Part shown: positions 16,672 to 25,269 of the stretch, piece after piece | Position numbering within the stretch: the stretch's first letter is position 1 | How the letters are laid out: the number at the start of each line of letters is the position of its first letter | NCBI GenBank assembly: GCA_002172675.1 | Contig: NETF01000207.1 | Span: forward strand, 1-32,181 | Length of the DNA: 32,181 nucleotides | Direction: 5' to 3' | From: an unicellular cyanobacterium SU3 | GTDB taxonomy: Bacteria > Cyanobacteriota > Cyanobacteriia > Cyanobacteriales > Microcystaceae | Notes under the pieces: generated by a model | Database searches by the model: none | Told to the model about the DNA's origin: nothing | Seen by the model: only the letters and a program-made list of their open reading frames with translations | Made by a program: the position numbers and the translations under genes

Positions 16672-17829
16672 ATGAAAACTTATTTTACAAATGCTCAAAT
16701 TATTCTCAAAGATCAAATATTAGAATCAGCTTCTCTTTTAATCGAAGATGGAGTTATTCAAGCAATTAATCCTCATACACCAATTAATGTAGAAGAAATT
16801 AATTTACAGGGACAATATTTAATGCCGGGGATGATTGATGCTCATTGTGATGCCATAGAAAAAGAAATAGAACCCAGGACAAATACATTTTTTCCCTTAG
16901 ATTTTGCCATCGCTCAAATTGATAGAAAAAATGCGATCGCTGGCATTACCACACCGTTTCATAGTATTTCTTTTGCTCATGAAGAGTTAGGGGTAAGAAA
17001 CAATAAAATGGCAGCAGAAATTGTTCGAGGAATTCATCAATATCAACCGTTTGCCTTAGTTGATAATCGGGTTCATTGCCGTTATGAAATTACCGATCCT
17101 ACCAGTTTACCTATCCTCTTAGACTTATTAGGAGAAGATTCTGTTCATTTATTCTCTTTAATGGATCATACTCCAGGACAAGGACAATTTAAAGACTTAC
17201 AAGCGTATCGGGATTATTTAAAAAATACCTATAAAAAATCAGAGACTGAAACTGATGTCATGGTGGCGAAAAAATTAGATAATGCACAAGGGTCTCAAGA
17301 CCGAATAAAAACTCTAGTAACTAAAGCTCATCTCCATAATGTAGCGATTGCTTCTCATGATGATGATACACAAGAGAGAATAGAAACTATGGCAAATTTA
17401 GGCATTACTATAAGTGAATTCCCGATTAATTTACCCACTGCCAAAAAAGCAATTGAAATGGATTTACATACTATTTTTGGCGCACCGAATATTTTAAGAG
17501 GGAAAAGCCAAAGTGGTTCGATGAAAGCTATTGAAGCTATTACTAATAATGTTGCGAGTTGTTTATGTTCTGATTATTCTCCTGCTACCTTATTAATGGC
17601 AACTTTTCGTCTGCCAACTCTCTCTCATTTAACGTTACCAGAAGCGATCGCTCTTGTGACTGCTAATCCGGCAAAAGCACTTTTATTAAGCGATCGCGGT
17701 GACATTTCTCTGGGAAAAAGAGCCGATTTAATTGTAGTACAAACGATTAATAATTTACCCCAAGTGACGCAAACCTGGGTCAATGGTGTTAAGATTTATG
17801 GTTGTTCTTATAATAATCACAATAACTGA
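16672..17829 (+). CDS. phnM: Alpha-D-ribose 1-methylphosphonate 5-triphosphate diphosphatase PhnM
   Basis: A 385-residue amidohydrolase-superfamily enzyme that removes pyrophosphate from ribosyl phosphonate triphosphate, producing the substrate of PhnJ. The metal-binding start LMPGMIDAHCDAIEKEIEPR is present in the correct place (about residues 50-69). HNVAIASHDDDT carries the later His/Asp ligands, and SDYSP near the C-terminus holds the catalytic Asp region. The C-terminal GKRADLIVV strand is typical of the superfamily. The stop TGA (17827-17829) overlaps the inferred CTG start of phnF by three bases. Several HIP1 sites lie in the gene. Confidence 0.95.
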   Translation: MKTYFTNAQIILKDQILESASLLIEDGVIQAINPHTPINVEEINLQGQYLMPGMIDAHCDAIEKEIEPRTNTFFPLDFAIAQIDRKNAIAGITTPFHSISFAHEELGVRNNKMAAEIVRGIHQYQPFALVDNRVHCRYEITDPTSLPILLDLLGEDSVHLFSLMDHTPGQGQFKDLQAYRDYLKNTYKKSETETDVMVAKKLDNAQGSQDRIKTLVTKAHLHNVAIASHDDDTQERIETMANLGITISEFPINLPTAKKAIEMDLHTIFGAPNILRGKSQSGSMKAIEAITNNVASCLCSDYSPATLLMATFRLPTLSHLTLPEAIALVTANPAKALLLSDRGDISLGKRADLIVVQTINNLPQVTQTWVNGVKIYGCSYNNHNN

Positions 17830-18587
17830 CGAAACATAAAACTAAATATTTCTTATATCAAAAAATAGCCGATATCTTAATTAGTAATATTAATCAAAAA
17901 AAGTATATACCCAATGAAGTATTACCTTCTGAAAAAAAATTAGCCGAAAAATATAAAGTTAATCGTTCCACGATTCGTCAAGCGATAAATATTTTAATTG
18001 AAGAAGATTTGGTTTATCGTCGCCAAGGTAGTGGTACTTTTGTTAAAGATAATAAACTGAACTATTCTCTTAACGATCAATCTAATTTTACACAAAATCT
18101 TATAGAAATAGGCTACTTACCTTGTTTAAAAATTCTTAGTTCTAAATTAATTTCAGCCCCTTTAAGTGTTGCGAATAATCTTAAAATTGATAAAGATGAT
18201 CATGTTTTTAAAATAAAAACTATTCGTTCTGCTTTTTTTTCTACGGAAGAAATTAATGATAATGAAATTAAGCCTTTATGCTTAAGCACTTCCTATTTTG
18301 TGGAAAGGAAATGTCCTAAATTATCAAGTTTAATCTATCAAACGAATTCCATTTATAAATTATTGAAGAATCAATATAATATTAGTCCTTATCGAACTAA
18401 GAATATCGTTGAAGTAAGTCTATCAAACCGAGAAGATAGTCAATATCTTAATATTAAAAAAAACAGCCCTATCTTGATATCTATTAGTTTAGTAAAAGAT
18501 TCTGATGAAAGTTTTTTTGAATATACTGTTAGTCGTTTTTCTGGAGAGATGGTCTCCTTTGAAATTTCTTTCCCTCCTATTCTTTAG
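17826..18587 (+). CDS. phnF: GntR-family (HutC/UTRA) regulator PhnF, apparently with a CTG start
   Basis: From CTG at 17826 the frame encodes 253 residues with the full plan of a GntR/UTRA regulator. Residues 8-73 form the winged helix-turn-helix: YFLYQKIAD, then LPSEKKLAEKYKVNRSTIRQ, then YRRQGSGTFV. Residues from about 80 on form the UTRA ligand-binding domain. PhnF proteins with this plan repress phosphonate operons. From the TAA at 17823-17825 to codon 62 there is no ATG, GTG or TTG, and the first conventional start (TTG at 18009) would delete almost all of the DNA-binding domain. The CTG overlaps the phnM stop as CTGA, in the position where ATGA would be expected. There is no Shine-Dalgarno site, so coupling to phnM translation is likely. 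Alternatives are a lost start codon (incipient pseudogene) or a sequencing error. The domain identity is firm; the start mechanism is inference. Confidence 0.8.
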   Translation: MTKHKTKYFLYQKIADILISNINQKKYIPNEVLPSEKKLAEKYKVNRSTIRQAINILIEEDLVYRRQGSGTFVKDNKLNYSLNDQSNFTQNLIEIGYLPCLKILSSKLISAPLSVANNLKIDKDDHVFKIKTIRSAFFSTEEINDNEIKPLCLSTSYFVERKCPKLSSLIYQTNSIYKLLKNQYNISPYRTKNIVEVSLSNREDSQYLNIKKNSPILISISLVKDSDESFFEYTVSRFSGEMVSFEISFPPIL

Positions 18588-18740
18588 CAATGGTGGAGCA
18601 ATCGGTTCCGTTGCAAGAATTTTCAAAAAGTACAATTACTCTCAGGGAACTCTTAACGATGCTTTTACATCCTATAGGAGTAGACTATTAACCTCACTAG
18701 GCTACGGAGTCATCTTAAATCTGAGAGTCAAAAACGATTA

Positions 18741-19904
18741 ATGCTAAGGTACTTTATCCCCATTCTCGATCCGACGGTAGAAGACTGGTCTAGAGAAGCC
18801 CGCTTTTTACGCTGGTTAACCTTCCTTTGGCTATCTCTAGGGTTAATTGCCCTATTTTCTGCTTCTTATCCCGTTGCTTTAGCAGAAACTGGGAACGGTT
18901 GGTATTATGTTATGCGTCAAATCATTTGGATCTGGATTGGATTACAAGGGTTTAACTTAATTGTGCGATCGCCTCTACAATACCTAATTAAACTCGCCCC
19001 TTGGTGTATTTTTCTTCTCTTAGGATTAATTTTATCAACTTTAGTGCCAGGGTTAGGCCACGAAGTTTATGGGGCTACCCGTTGGATTAAATTAGGACCT
19101 GTTTTGATCCAACCCTCAGAACTCATGAAACCCTTTTTAGTGTTGCAAAGTGCCTATATTTTTGGCTTTTGGGACCGTCACCCTTGGCGAGTGAGACTGC
19201 AATGGGTGGGTATTTTTGGGGTTATATTAGCTTGTATTTTATTACAACCGAATTTAAGTACCACTGCCTTATGTGGTATGAGTTTATGGTTAATTGCCCT
19301 AGCATCAGGTATTCCTACCCTGTATTTAACCACCACTGCATTAGGGGGTTTATTAACGGCTTTTGTCAGCATTAGTTTACGGGAATATCAGCGTAAACGG
19401 ATCACAGCTTTTCTCGATCCTTGGGACGATCCTTTGGGTAATGGTTATCAGTTAGTACAAAGTTTAATGGCGGTAGGATCTGGGGGAACCTTTGGCGTGG
19501 GTTATGGCCAGTCTGTACAAAAACTATTTTATCTTCCTATTCAATACACCGATTTTATTTTTTCAGTCTACGCCGAAGAATTTGGCTTTATTGGTAGCAT
19601 TCTTTTACTATTATTATTATTTACCTATACAACCTTTGCTTTAAGAGTTGCTCTTAACTGTCTTCATCGGGTAAAACGTTTAATTGCTATGGGTGTGATG
19701 GTGATGATGGTAGGCCAAGCTTTATTAAACATTGGCGTTGCTACGGGGGCTTTACCGACGACGGGTTTACCCTTTCCTTTGTGGAGTTATGGGGGAAGTT
19801 CTACCCTAGCTAGTTTAACCTTAGCAGCCTTATTAATTCGCGTGGCTAGGGAAAGCAAAGAAGCAGACATTCTCCCCTTGAAAAAACAGTTACCTGATAA
19901 TTAA
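18741..19904 (+). CDS. ftsW: SEDS-family peptidoglycan glycosyltransferase FtsW
   Basis: A 387-residue polytopic membrane protein of the SEDS family, which polymerises lipid II at the division septum with its partner class b penicillin-binding protein. It has about ten hydrophobic helices. Conserved SEDS features are GATRWIKLGPVLIQPSELMK, GNGYQLVQSLMAVGSGG, YTDFIFSVYAEEFGFIG and, near the end, TTGLPFPLWSYGGSS. The catalytic Asp expected in the extracytoplasmic loop is in the YTDFIF block. The N-terminal ILDPTVEDWSREARFLRWL matches cyanobacterial FtsW. It lies 153 bases after phnF; the intervening sequence has no recognisable gene or terminator, so read-through from the phn operon cannot be excluded. 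Confidence 0.93.
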   Translation: MLRYFIPILDPTVEDWSREARFLRWLTFLWLSLGLIALFSASYPVALAETGNGWYYVMRQIIWIWIGLQGFNLIVRSPLQYLIKLAPWCIFLLLGLILSTLVPGLGHEVYGATRWIKLGPVLIQPSELMKPFLVLQSAYIFGFWDRHPWRVRLQWVGIFGVILACILLQPNLSTTALCGMSLWLIALASGIPTLYLTTTALGGLLTAFVSISLREYQRKRITAFLDPWDDPLGNGYQLVQSLMAVGSGGTFGVGYGQSVQKLFYLPIQYTDFIFSVYAEEFGFIGSILLLLLLFTYTTFALRVALNCLHRVKRLIAMGVMVMMVGQALLNIGVATGALPTTGLPFPLWSYGGSSTLASLTLAALLIRVARESKEADILPLKKQLPDN

Positions 19905-19937
19905 TAATTAACAATTAATAATTCAGTAAACTAGAGA

Positions 19938-20120
19938 CTACGGTGCATTTTCCGCTTGTTTTAGGATTAAACTATTTGTTTGATCCATATTGGTTTTTAT
20001 GCCACTATTTTGTTTATCGTTGATAATGTAGGTGAGACTAAAACTAAGTAATCCTACTATAATCAAATAGAATAAATAATGACATAAAATTGTCAGATAA
20101 TTATTAGAATGGTCTAACAT
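19938..20120 (-). CDS. Small single-span membrane protein, unknown function
   Basis: A 60-residue frame with one strong hydrophobic segment (about residues 10-32, LTILCHYLFYLIIVGLLSF and on), a short charged loop and a polar C-terminus. The ATG at 20120 is supported by GAGGAGGG about eight bases upstream, one of the best ribosome binding sites in the window. TATAAT with a TGAAAT box 17 bases further up gives a reasonable promoter. I do not recognise the family. It lies between convergently arranged ftsW and the gyrase-type gene, and an in-frame TTG at 20138 would put the start inside the ribosome binding region. The signals make a real gene more likely than chance, but there is no homology evidence. 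Confidence 0.5.
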   Translation of the reverse strand: MLDHSNNYLTILCHYLFYLIIVGLLSFSLTYIINDKQNSGIKTNMDQTNSLILKQAENAP

Positions 20121-20169
20121 TGTCAATTCCCTCCTCAAAGAAGTTAGGAAGATACGATTGCTTAATACT

Positions 20170-20198
20170 ATTATAAGTTTTTCTCTTCTACAATTTCA
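20170..20198 (-). promoter_or_regulatory. Putative promoter of the 60-residue membrane protein gene
   Basis: Read on the minus strand, TGAAAT (20198-20193) and a perfect TATAAT (20175-20170) are 17 bases apart and about 50 bases upstream of the start codon. Confidence 0.4.
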
Positions 20199-20273
20199 GG
20201 GATAGTTTACGATTTTTAATCAATTTCTATGATGCTCAAATCTGTTAGACCATTTTAGACTTCAGTTTTTTGC

Positions 20274-22769
20274 TTAAATAACATAATCAATTACCTCTTG
20301 ATTAGATAATTTAACTAAGCGATCGCCTTGACCATCTTTCCCCCAAATTTTTACATCTTTGGCTACTATATTCAGAGTTTTCTTTTGGTTAGTTAGCAAG
20401 GTAATATCCTTAGAATCTGCAACCTTAATCATTCCTAATAAACTATCCTGTTTATGGACAAATTGTAAGGATTGTGTGCCAATATCTCCTAATTTTGTCA
20501 TGCGTAACCCTGTTATATTTAATCGCTTACCATAGCCCAATTTTGAGACTAATAAAACAATTTTATTATCATCAAGGGTCACACAACCGACTATGCTTTC
20601 TCCGTAGCGTAATTTTAACCCTTGATTTCCTTGAGCATTACGACCCATAATAGGAATCACTTCATCAACAACAGGGAACCGTAAAACTCGACCACTGGAC
20701 ATGGCGATCGCAACTTCTTCTCCTTCTTTTGTGATGGAAACCGACTCTAAACCATCTTGCTCTTTGAGTTTAATTAATACTAACCCGCGATTAGTTAATC
20801 CTTCTAATTCTGATAATTGAATACGTTTAATTTTTCCTTGATTTGTCAATAATAATAAATCCTTATTGTCCGTATTATCTGACAAGAAGAAAAGAGAAAC
20901 AACTTTTTTACTATCCCGTTGTGCGGCTTTGGATAATAAACTCAGTAAAGGAATGGGTTGAATATCAATGGGAGGAACATCGGCAACATTGACAGGATAA
21001 GCTTTACCAATGTCGGTAATAACCACAAATTGCTCCCTTTCTTGAATCGGTTCGCTATAAATTGGCAGATGATTATCAGGAATTTTAGTATCAGGTGATC
21101 GCCAGCAAATTGTTCCTTGATACGTCATTTCTAGAATGGCATTTTTTGGAGGCGTTTGGGGAGTAAACAGACTAAAAGGTTGAGCAATTGTTTCTGTTCC
21201 TTTGCTTTGAGAATTGCTTTGTTTTTTAGCAGTTTGTGCTGTTTTCGATGAACTCTTTTGAGGAGTCGGCTGCACGATACGAGTGCGTCTTTCATCGCCG
21301 TATTTACGTTTAAGCGATCGCAGTTCTTTTTTTAAGACTTTTAAGAATTCAGGACGATTATTTAAAAGGTTTTCTAACTCATTAATTCTCCCTGCTAACT
21401 CATCATATTCTGCCTGTAATTTTTGTCGTTCCAACCCCGTTAAACGACGCATCGGCATCGCTAAAATACCATTCGCTTGTGCCTCACTCAAATTCAATTC
21501 TTGTTGAAACTGTATTTTAGCGGTGGTTCCATCGGCAGCATGACGTAAAATATCAATCATGCGGTCTAAATCTTCGAGAGCAATTAATAATCCTTCTAAA
21601 AGATGTAACCGATTACGACATTCTTCTAACTCATAAGTGTATTGACGGGTTAAGGTATGTTCTCGAAATTTCAGGAATTCTTCTAATAATTGACGCAGGG
21701 ATAATTGACGGGGTTGGTTATCGACTAAAGCCAACATAATTGCCCCAAAATTCTGTTGTAGGGCGGTTTTTTTATACAATTCCCTAAGAACCGTTTTCGC
21801 TACAGCATCCCGTTTTAACTCGATCACCACCCGCATTCCACTGCGATCGCTTTCATCCCTAATATCGGCAATGCCGTCTAATCTACCACCGTTGACCAAA
21901 TCGGCAATTTTTTCTATCCAAGTAGACTTTGTTACCTGATAGGGCAATTCTGTGACAATAATAGCCGTTCTTTCCTTACGTCGTTTTTTGCCCACATCCA
22001 TACGTTCAATACGAACCACCCCACGCACCGGAATAATGCCTTTTCCGTGGCGATAAGCGTCGTCTATGCCCTGAGTTTGGATAATTTCCCCTCCTGTCGG
22101 GAAATCAGGGCCAGGGATAATCTTCCATAACTTTTCGTCGGATACCTCAGGATTATCAATTAAAGCGATTAACCCATCGACTAATTCCCCTAAGTTGTGG
22201 GGGGGAATATTAGTGGCCATTCCTACGGCAATTCCGGTACAACCATTGAGAAGTAAATTAGGGAGTTGCGCTGGTAAAACAACCGGTTCTTGTTGAGAAT
22301 TATCAAAATTACTACTGAAATCAACGATCGCTTCGCTGATCTCGGTCAACATGGCTTGATCAGCAATAGGAGAGAGTCTGGTCTCGGTGTAACGCATGGC
22401 CGCAGGGGGATCGTTATCCACCGATCCAAAGTTACCGTGTCCAGCTAACAGGGGATAACGACTTGAAAAATCCTGAACCATCCGAACTAAGGCATCATAC
22501 ACCGCCTGATCGCCGTGGGGGTGATATTTACCCAACACATCCCCTACCACACGGGCGCATTTCCGAAACGGGCGATCGGGGGTTAACCCTAATTCGTGCA
22601 TGGCGTAGAGAATACGACGATGAACCGGTTTGAGTCCATCTCTAACATCCGGCAGAGCCCGTCCCACAATCACACTCATGGCATACTCAAGATAGGAACG
22701 TTGCATCTCTGTGTGTAACGCTGTGGGAGTAATTTCACCTGTTCCTACGAGTTTTAACTGTTTTGCCAT
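20274..22769 (-). CDS. Type II topoisomerase subunit A (GyrA/ParC family, lacks a GyrA box)
   Basis: An 831-residue DNA cleavage subunit. The catalytic Tyr127 is in AMRYTETR. The winged-helix region reads [13 protein letters not shown], with Gln88 at the position of E. coli GyrA Ser83 and Asp92 at that of Asp87. The coiled-coil and linker follow, with a low-complexity Ser/Thr/Gln/Lys stretch around residues 505-530. The C-terminal beta-pinwheel has recognisable blades such as [10 protein letters not shown] and [11 protein letters not shown]. The first blade lacks the QRRGGKG GyrA box needed for wrapping-dependent negative supercoiling. Cyanobacteria usually carry two GyrA-like proteins; this one may act as a ParC-like relaxing or decatenating subunit. 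AAAGGAAA upstream supports the start. Which gyrase or topoisomerase B subunit it pairs with cannot be told here. Confidence 0.93.
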   Translation of the reverse strand: MAKQLKLVGTGEITPTALHTEMQRSYLEYAMSVIVGRALPDVRDGLKPVHRRILYAMHELGLTPDRPFRKCARVVGDVLGKYHPHGDQAVYDALVRMVQDFSSRYPLLAGHGNFGSVDNDPPAAMRYTETRLSPIADQAMLTEISEAIVDFSSNFDNSQQEPVVLPAQLPNLLLNGCTGIAVGMATNIPPHNLGELVDGLIALIDNPEVSDEKLWKIIPGPDFPTGGEIIQTQGIDDAYRHGKGIIPVRGVVRIERMDVGKKRRKERTAIIVTELPYQVTKSTWIEKIADLVNGGRLDGIADIRDESDRSGMRVVIELKRDAVAKTVLRELYKKTALQQNFGAIMLALVDNQPRQLSLRQLLEEFLKFREHTLTRQYTYELEECRNRLHLLEGLLIALEDLDRMIDILRHAADGTTAKIQFQQELNLSEAQANGILAMPMRRLTGLERQKLQAEYDELAGRINELENLLNNRPEFLKVLKKELRSLKRKYGDERRTRIVQPTPQKSSSKTAQTAKKQSNSQSKGTETIAQPFSLFTPQTPPKNAILEMTYQGTICWRSPDTKIPDNHLPIYSEPIQEREQFVVITDIGKAYPVNVADVPPIDIQPIPLLSLLSKAAQRDSKKVVSLFFLSDNTDNKDLLLLTNQGKIKRIQLSELEGLTNRGLVLIKLKEQDGLESVSITKEGEEVAIAMSSGRVLRFPVVDEVIPIMGRNAQGNQGLKLRYGESIVGCVTLDDNKIVLLVSKLGYGKRLNITGLRMTKLGDIGTQSLQFVHKQDSLLGMIKVADSKDITLLTNQKKTLNIVAKDVKIWGKDGQGDRLVKLSNQEVIDYVI

Positions 22770-22901
22770 AAGTTTCCTTTCCTATTGAATCAATCACATT
22801 AGGGGATGTCCCTTTATTTACCATACATCCCTTGCGTTTTTTGACAACTATTTTTAGGGTACATCCTCAATAGTATATTTGTAGCAGAAGTTTGGCAGAG
22901 A

Positions 22902-22950
22902 GTGGGGAGTGTACTTCGGCAAGCTCAGCAATAGGGGAGTGTGGGGAGAT
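22902..22950. repeat. 49-bp interspersed repeat, copy 1
   Basis: This sequence matches 31723-31771 at 46 of 49 positions in the same orientation, including an exact GTGGGGAGTGTACTTCGGCAAGCTCAGCAA-type left part. The core ACTTCGGCAAGCTCAG resembles the CTTCGACAAGCTCAG phrase found in interspersed repeats of many bacteria. Both copies lie in intergenic DNA. It has no coding potential. Confidence 0.8.
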
Positions 22951-23191
22951 TAATATCTAGCGTTTTTTTTATTGCATCTAAAAGGGTGATATTTATCAAT
23001 TCTTACTGGTAATCTTACTCACAGAAACGACCTTTGATTAAAGTTAAGATTAAAATGATAACATTATGTAAAGAAACGACAAAATATCAGTATAAATACA
23101 GAAGTTTTTATTACTTAAAGAGAGTAAAATTAAGTCAGATCCTAAATTAGTATATTTGATGTTTTTTTATAAACTCATTTCCTATACTAAC

Positions 23192-23244
23192 TTTAATACC
23201 TCGGCTTTGCTCGGTATTAAAACTGAACTTCGATAAGCTCAGTT
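23192..23244. repeat. Two adjacent hairpin-forming palindromes
   Basis: TTTAATACC (23192-23200) pairs with GGTATTAAA (23213-23221). Directly after it, AACTGA (23221-23226) pairs with TCAGTT (23239-23244), with an inner CTT/AAG pairing. The second hairpin has the core ACTTCGATAAGCTCAGT, related to the 49-bp repeat core about 300 bases away. They lie about 175-225 bases upstream of the pilG-like gene and may be repeat remnants. Confidence 0.5.
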
Positions 23245-23417
23245 TCCGCAGACCCGAAGTGTTAAAAATCACTAAACTAAAAGCAAATTAACCTAATTAT
23301 TTAAAACCCAAAGTATTTCTTAAAGCTTTTTGAATTGTTAATTACGAATAAATTTTAAAGTTATTTGCAATTTCATCAACAGTCTACTCATTGATTTATG
23401 GAGTCGCAACTTTTATT

Positions 23418-24677
23418 ATGAATATTATGAATGTCAAAAACCACCGAAAAGAATCCTCAGTTTTAGTTAAAGAGTTACCTAAATTTTCTCCCATGAATAT
23501 ATTAGTGAAACTTTGCCATGCTCAAAAAACTGGATGTTTAGTGGTATCTTATAAGTCAGTAAAGTGGCGAATTTATGTTGCTCAAGGACGATTAGTTTAT
23601 GCTAACCATTCCCTAGATTCTTTTGAACGATTAGAAAGACATTTACGACGTTTAAGTTATACAGTATCTTCTTTAACAGCAGGAGTACGAAATCAGACAA
23701 GATTAAATTTTGAAAATGAAAAAGAAGATAAAGATAATGCACCCCTTGAATATCAAGCAATTCATTGGTTAGTTCGGGAAAATTATTTAGAAGATCATCA
23801 AGCAGCTAACCTAGTTAAATCTCTAAATAAAGAAGTCATTGAATTATTTTTATTATTAACTGATGCTGATTATACCTTTATCAAGAATGCCGAACTTTCG
23901 CATCAGTTAGTTAGGATGGATCTTAAAAATGTGATAATTGAATGTCAACAAAGATTAAACTGTTGGCAAACCTTAGCACCTTTGATTACTTCCCCTGAAC
24001 AAAGACCTTATTTTTTTAGTAATAATCAAAAAACAAGTGGATTATCTTCTGAAGAAACTCAAAAATTTAGTAAACTTTTAAGAGGATTTAATTTTAGACA
24101 ATTAGCGGTTTTGACTAATAAAGATGAGATCAAAATTGCTCAATATATTTACAAATTTATCCAAAGTAAAAACATTATTATTCATGATCCTCAAGCCCCT
24201 TTTGATCAACTTCCCCAGATCGTAGCTCAGACAAAATCTGATCAGATAATCCCTAATAAGACTATAAAAAAAGATCACTTTGCTGATCTTCACAATCATA
24301 GTAATGAAACCAAACAATATAAATTAGTCTGTGTGGATGATAGCCCAACCATTTTGAGTGAAATTAATCGTTTTCTTGACAAGCAAGATTTAGTAATCCA
24401 CGCCATTGATGATTCTAAAAAAGCCTTATTAGAAATAATTAGATTTAAACCTGACATTATTTTATTAGATGTAGGAATGCCAGGAATTGATGGGTACCAT
24501 CTTTGCCAACTCATTAGAAATCATCCCCTATTTAAAACTACCCCGATTATCATGGTAACTGGAAACAGAGGTTTAGTTGATCGTGCCAAAGCCAGAGTCG
24601 CAGGGGCTTCAGATTACTTAACTAAACCTTTTACTCAGTCAGACTTATTAAAAATGGTATTTCGTTATTTAAGTTAA
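23418..24677 (+). CDS. PatA/PilG-type response regulator (DUF4388-like plus receiver domain)
   Basis: A protein of about 419 residues with a cyanobacterial PatA-like N-terminal half, including LVKLCHAQKTGCLVV and W.IYVAQGRLVYANHS as in DUF4388 domains, a variable middle, and a C-terminal CheY-type receiver. In the receiver the acidic pair (CVDDSPT), the phosphoacceptor Asp near residue 351 (LLDVGMPG), the Thr (MVTG) and the Lys (LTKPF) are all present, so it should be phosphorylatable. Paralogues of this kind (PilG, PixG, TaxP1) head type IV pilus phototaxis operons, and here a PilH-like and a CheW-like gene follow. The start is uncertain: the ATG at 23418 or 23427 seems best, while a TTG at 23391 is also in frame and none has a good ribosome binding site. 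Confidence 0.85.
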   Translation: MNIMNVKNHRKESSVLVKELPKFSPMNILVKLCHAQKTGCLVVSYKSVKWRIYVAQGRLVYANHSLDSFERLERHLRRLSYTVSSLTAGVRNQTRLNFENEKEDKDNAPLEYQAIHWLVRENYLEDHQAANLVKSLNKEVIELFLLLTDADYTFIKNAELSHQLVRMDLKNVIIECQQRLNCWQTLAPLITSPEQRPYFFSNNQKTSGLSSEETQKFSKLLRGFNFRQLAVLTNKDEIKIAQYIYKFIQSKNIIIHDPQAPFDQLPQIVAQTKSDQIIPNKTIKKDHFADLHNHSNETKQYKLVCVDDSPTILSEINRFLDKQDLVIHAIDDSKKALLEIIRFKPDIILLDVGMPGIDGYHLCQLIRNHPLFKTTPIIMVTGNRGLVDRAKARVAGASDYLTKPFTQSDLLKMVFRYLS

Positions 24678-24797
24678 ATTAAAATAACTACTTTTCAAAG
24701 ATAACTGTGTCAATTTTCATAATAATTATGGGAACTCTAAGATTAAGAAGATTTTTCACCCCATAAATTTACACGATTTTTTTGAGGATATTTACCA

Positions 24798-25157
24798 ATG
24801 TCTAAAGTTTTAATCATAGAAGATACAGTATCTGAAATGGAGTTAATCAGTGATTATCTGCGAGATAGTGGGTACACTGTCATAGCAACAAGTGATCCTA
24901 AAGATGCCCTAGAAAAAATTAATCAATATAAACCCAATGTGATTATTACTGACTTAGTGATGCCTGGTATGAATGGCTTAGAATTATGTCGAAGTATTCG
25001 CAAAAATCCTGAGACTCAAAATTTACCCATTGTGGTTTGTACCTCAAAAAATCAAGACTTAGATCGAATGTGGGCTATGAAACAAGGGGCTGATGTTTAT
25101 GTTACAAAACCCTTTAGTAAAGAAGAATTAGTGAAGGCGATTAGATCCGTTGAATAA
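24798..25157 (+). CDS. pilH: CheY-like response regulator, PilH type
   Basis: A 119-residue single-domain receiver. The acidic pair is Glu8-Asp9, the phosphoacceptor is Asp52 (ITDLVMPG), and the switch Thr82 and Lys104 (VTKPF) are present, so all the functional residues are in place. GAGGA at 24784-24788 precedes the ATG by nine bases. The order pilG-like, pilH-like, pilI/cheW-like is that of cyanobacterial type IV pilus chemotaxis operons. It follows its neighbour by 120 bases, enough for its own promoter. Assignment to PilH rather than PixH or another paralogue is inference. Confidence 0.85.
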   Translation: MSKVLIIEDTVSEMELISDYLRDSGYTVIATSDPKDALEKINQYKPNVIITDLVMPGMNGLELCRSIRKNPETQNLPIVVCTSKNQDLDRMWAMKQGADVYVTKPFSKEELVKAIRSVE

Positions 25158-25176
25158 TTAATCATCAATAATGAAT

Positions 25177-25225
25177 AATGAATAATTAATAATTATTTAA
25201 CTTTTAAAATTGTTAATTATTCATT
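25177..25225. repeat. AT-rich long palindrome between pilH-like and cheW-like genes
   Basis: AATGAATAATTAA (25177-25189) is perfectly complementary to TTAATTATTCATT (25213-25225), with a 23-base loop. Similar TAATTAATAATT strings follow ftsW (about 19901) and the acyltransferase gene (about 27191), suggesting an AT-rich repeat family. It may modulate read-through into the cheW-like gene. Confidence 0.5.
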
Positions 25226-25269
25226 TTAGTCTTTTGTATTATTCATAAATAGAGTCTCAAAGTATTTCT

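Larger units (their letters stand above)
22770..23417. other. Repeat-rich intergenic region upstream of the topoisomerase and pilG-like genes
   Basis: About 650 bases with no convincing gene, holding the divergent promoters of the topoisomerase A gene and the pilG/patA-like gene. An imperfect palindrome (GGGATGT 22803-22809 with ACATCCC 22825-22831) lies in the topoisomerase leader, and a further ACATCC is at about 22861. It also contains one copy of a 49-bp repeat (22902-22950) and a pair of hairpins (23192-23244), listed separately. The rest is AT-rich with no recognised signal. Confidence 0.5.

Noticed and set aside
18009-18587. phnF called from the TTG at 18009 (192 residues)
   Set aside because: This start would remove a well-formed GntR helix-turn-helix encoded in the same frame just upstream, so I extended the gene to 17826.
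18505-18741. A 78-codon plus-strand frame bridging phnF and ftsW
   Set aside because: Its first part is phnF in another frame, the rest is featureless, and its stop abuts the ftsW start; no ribosome binding site or family is seen.
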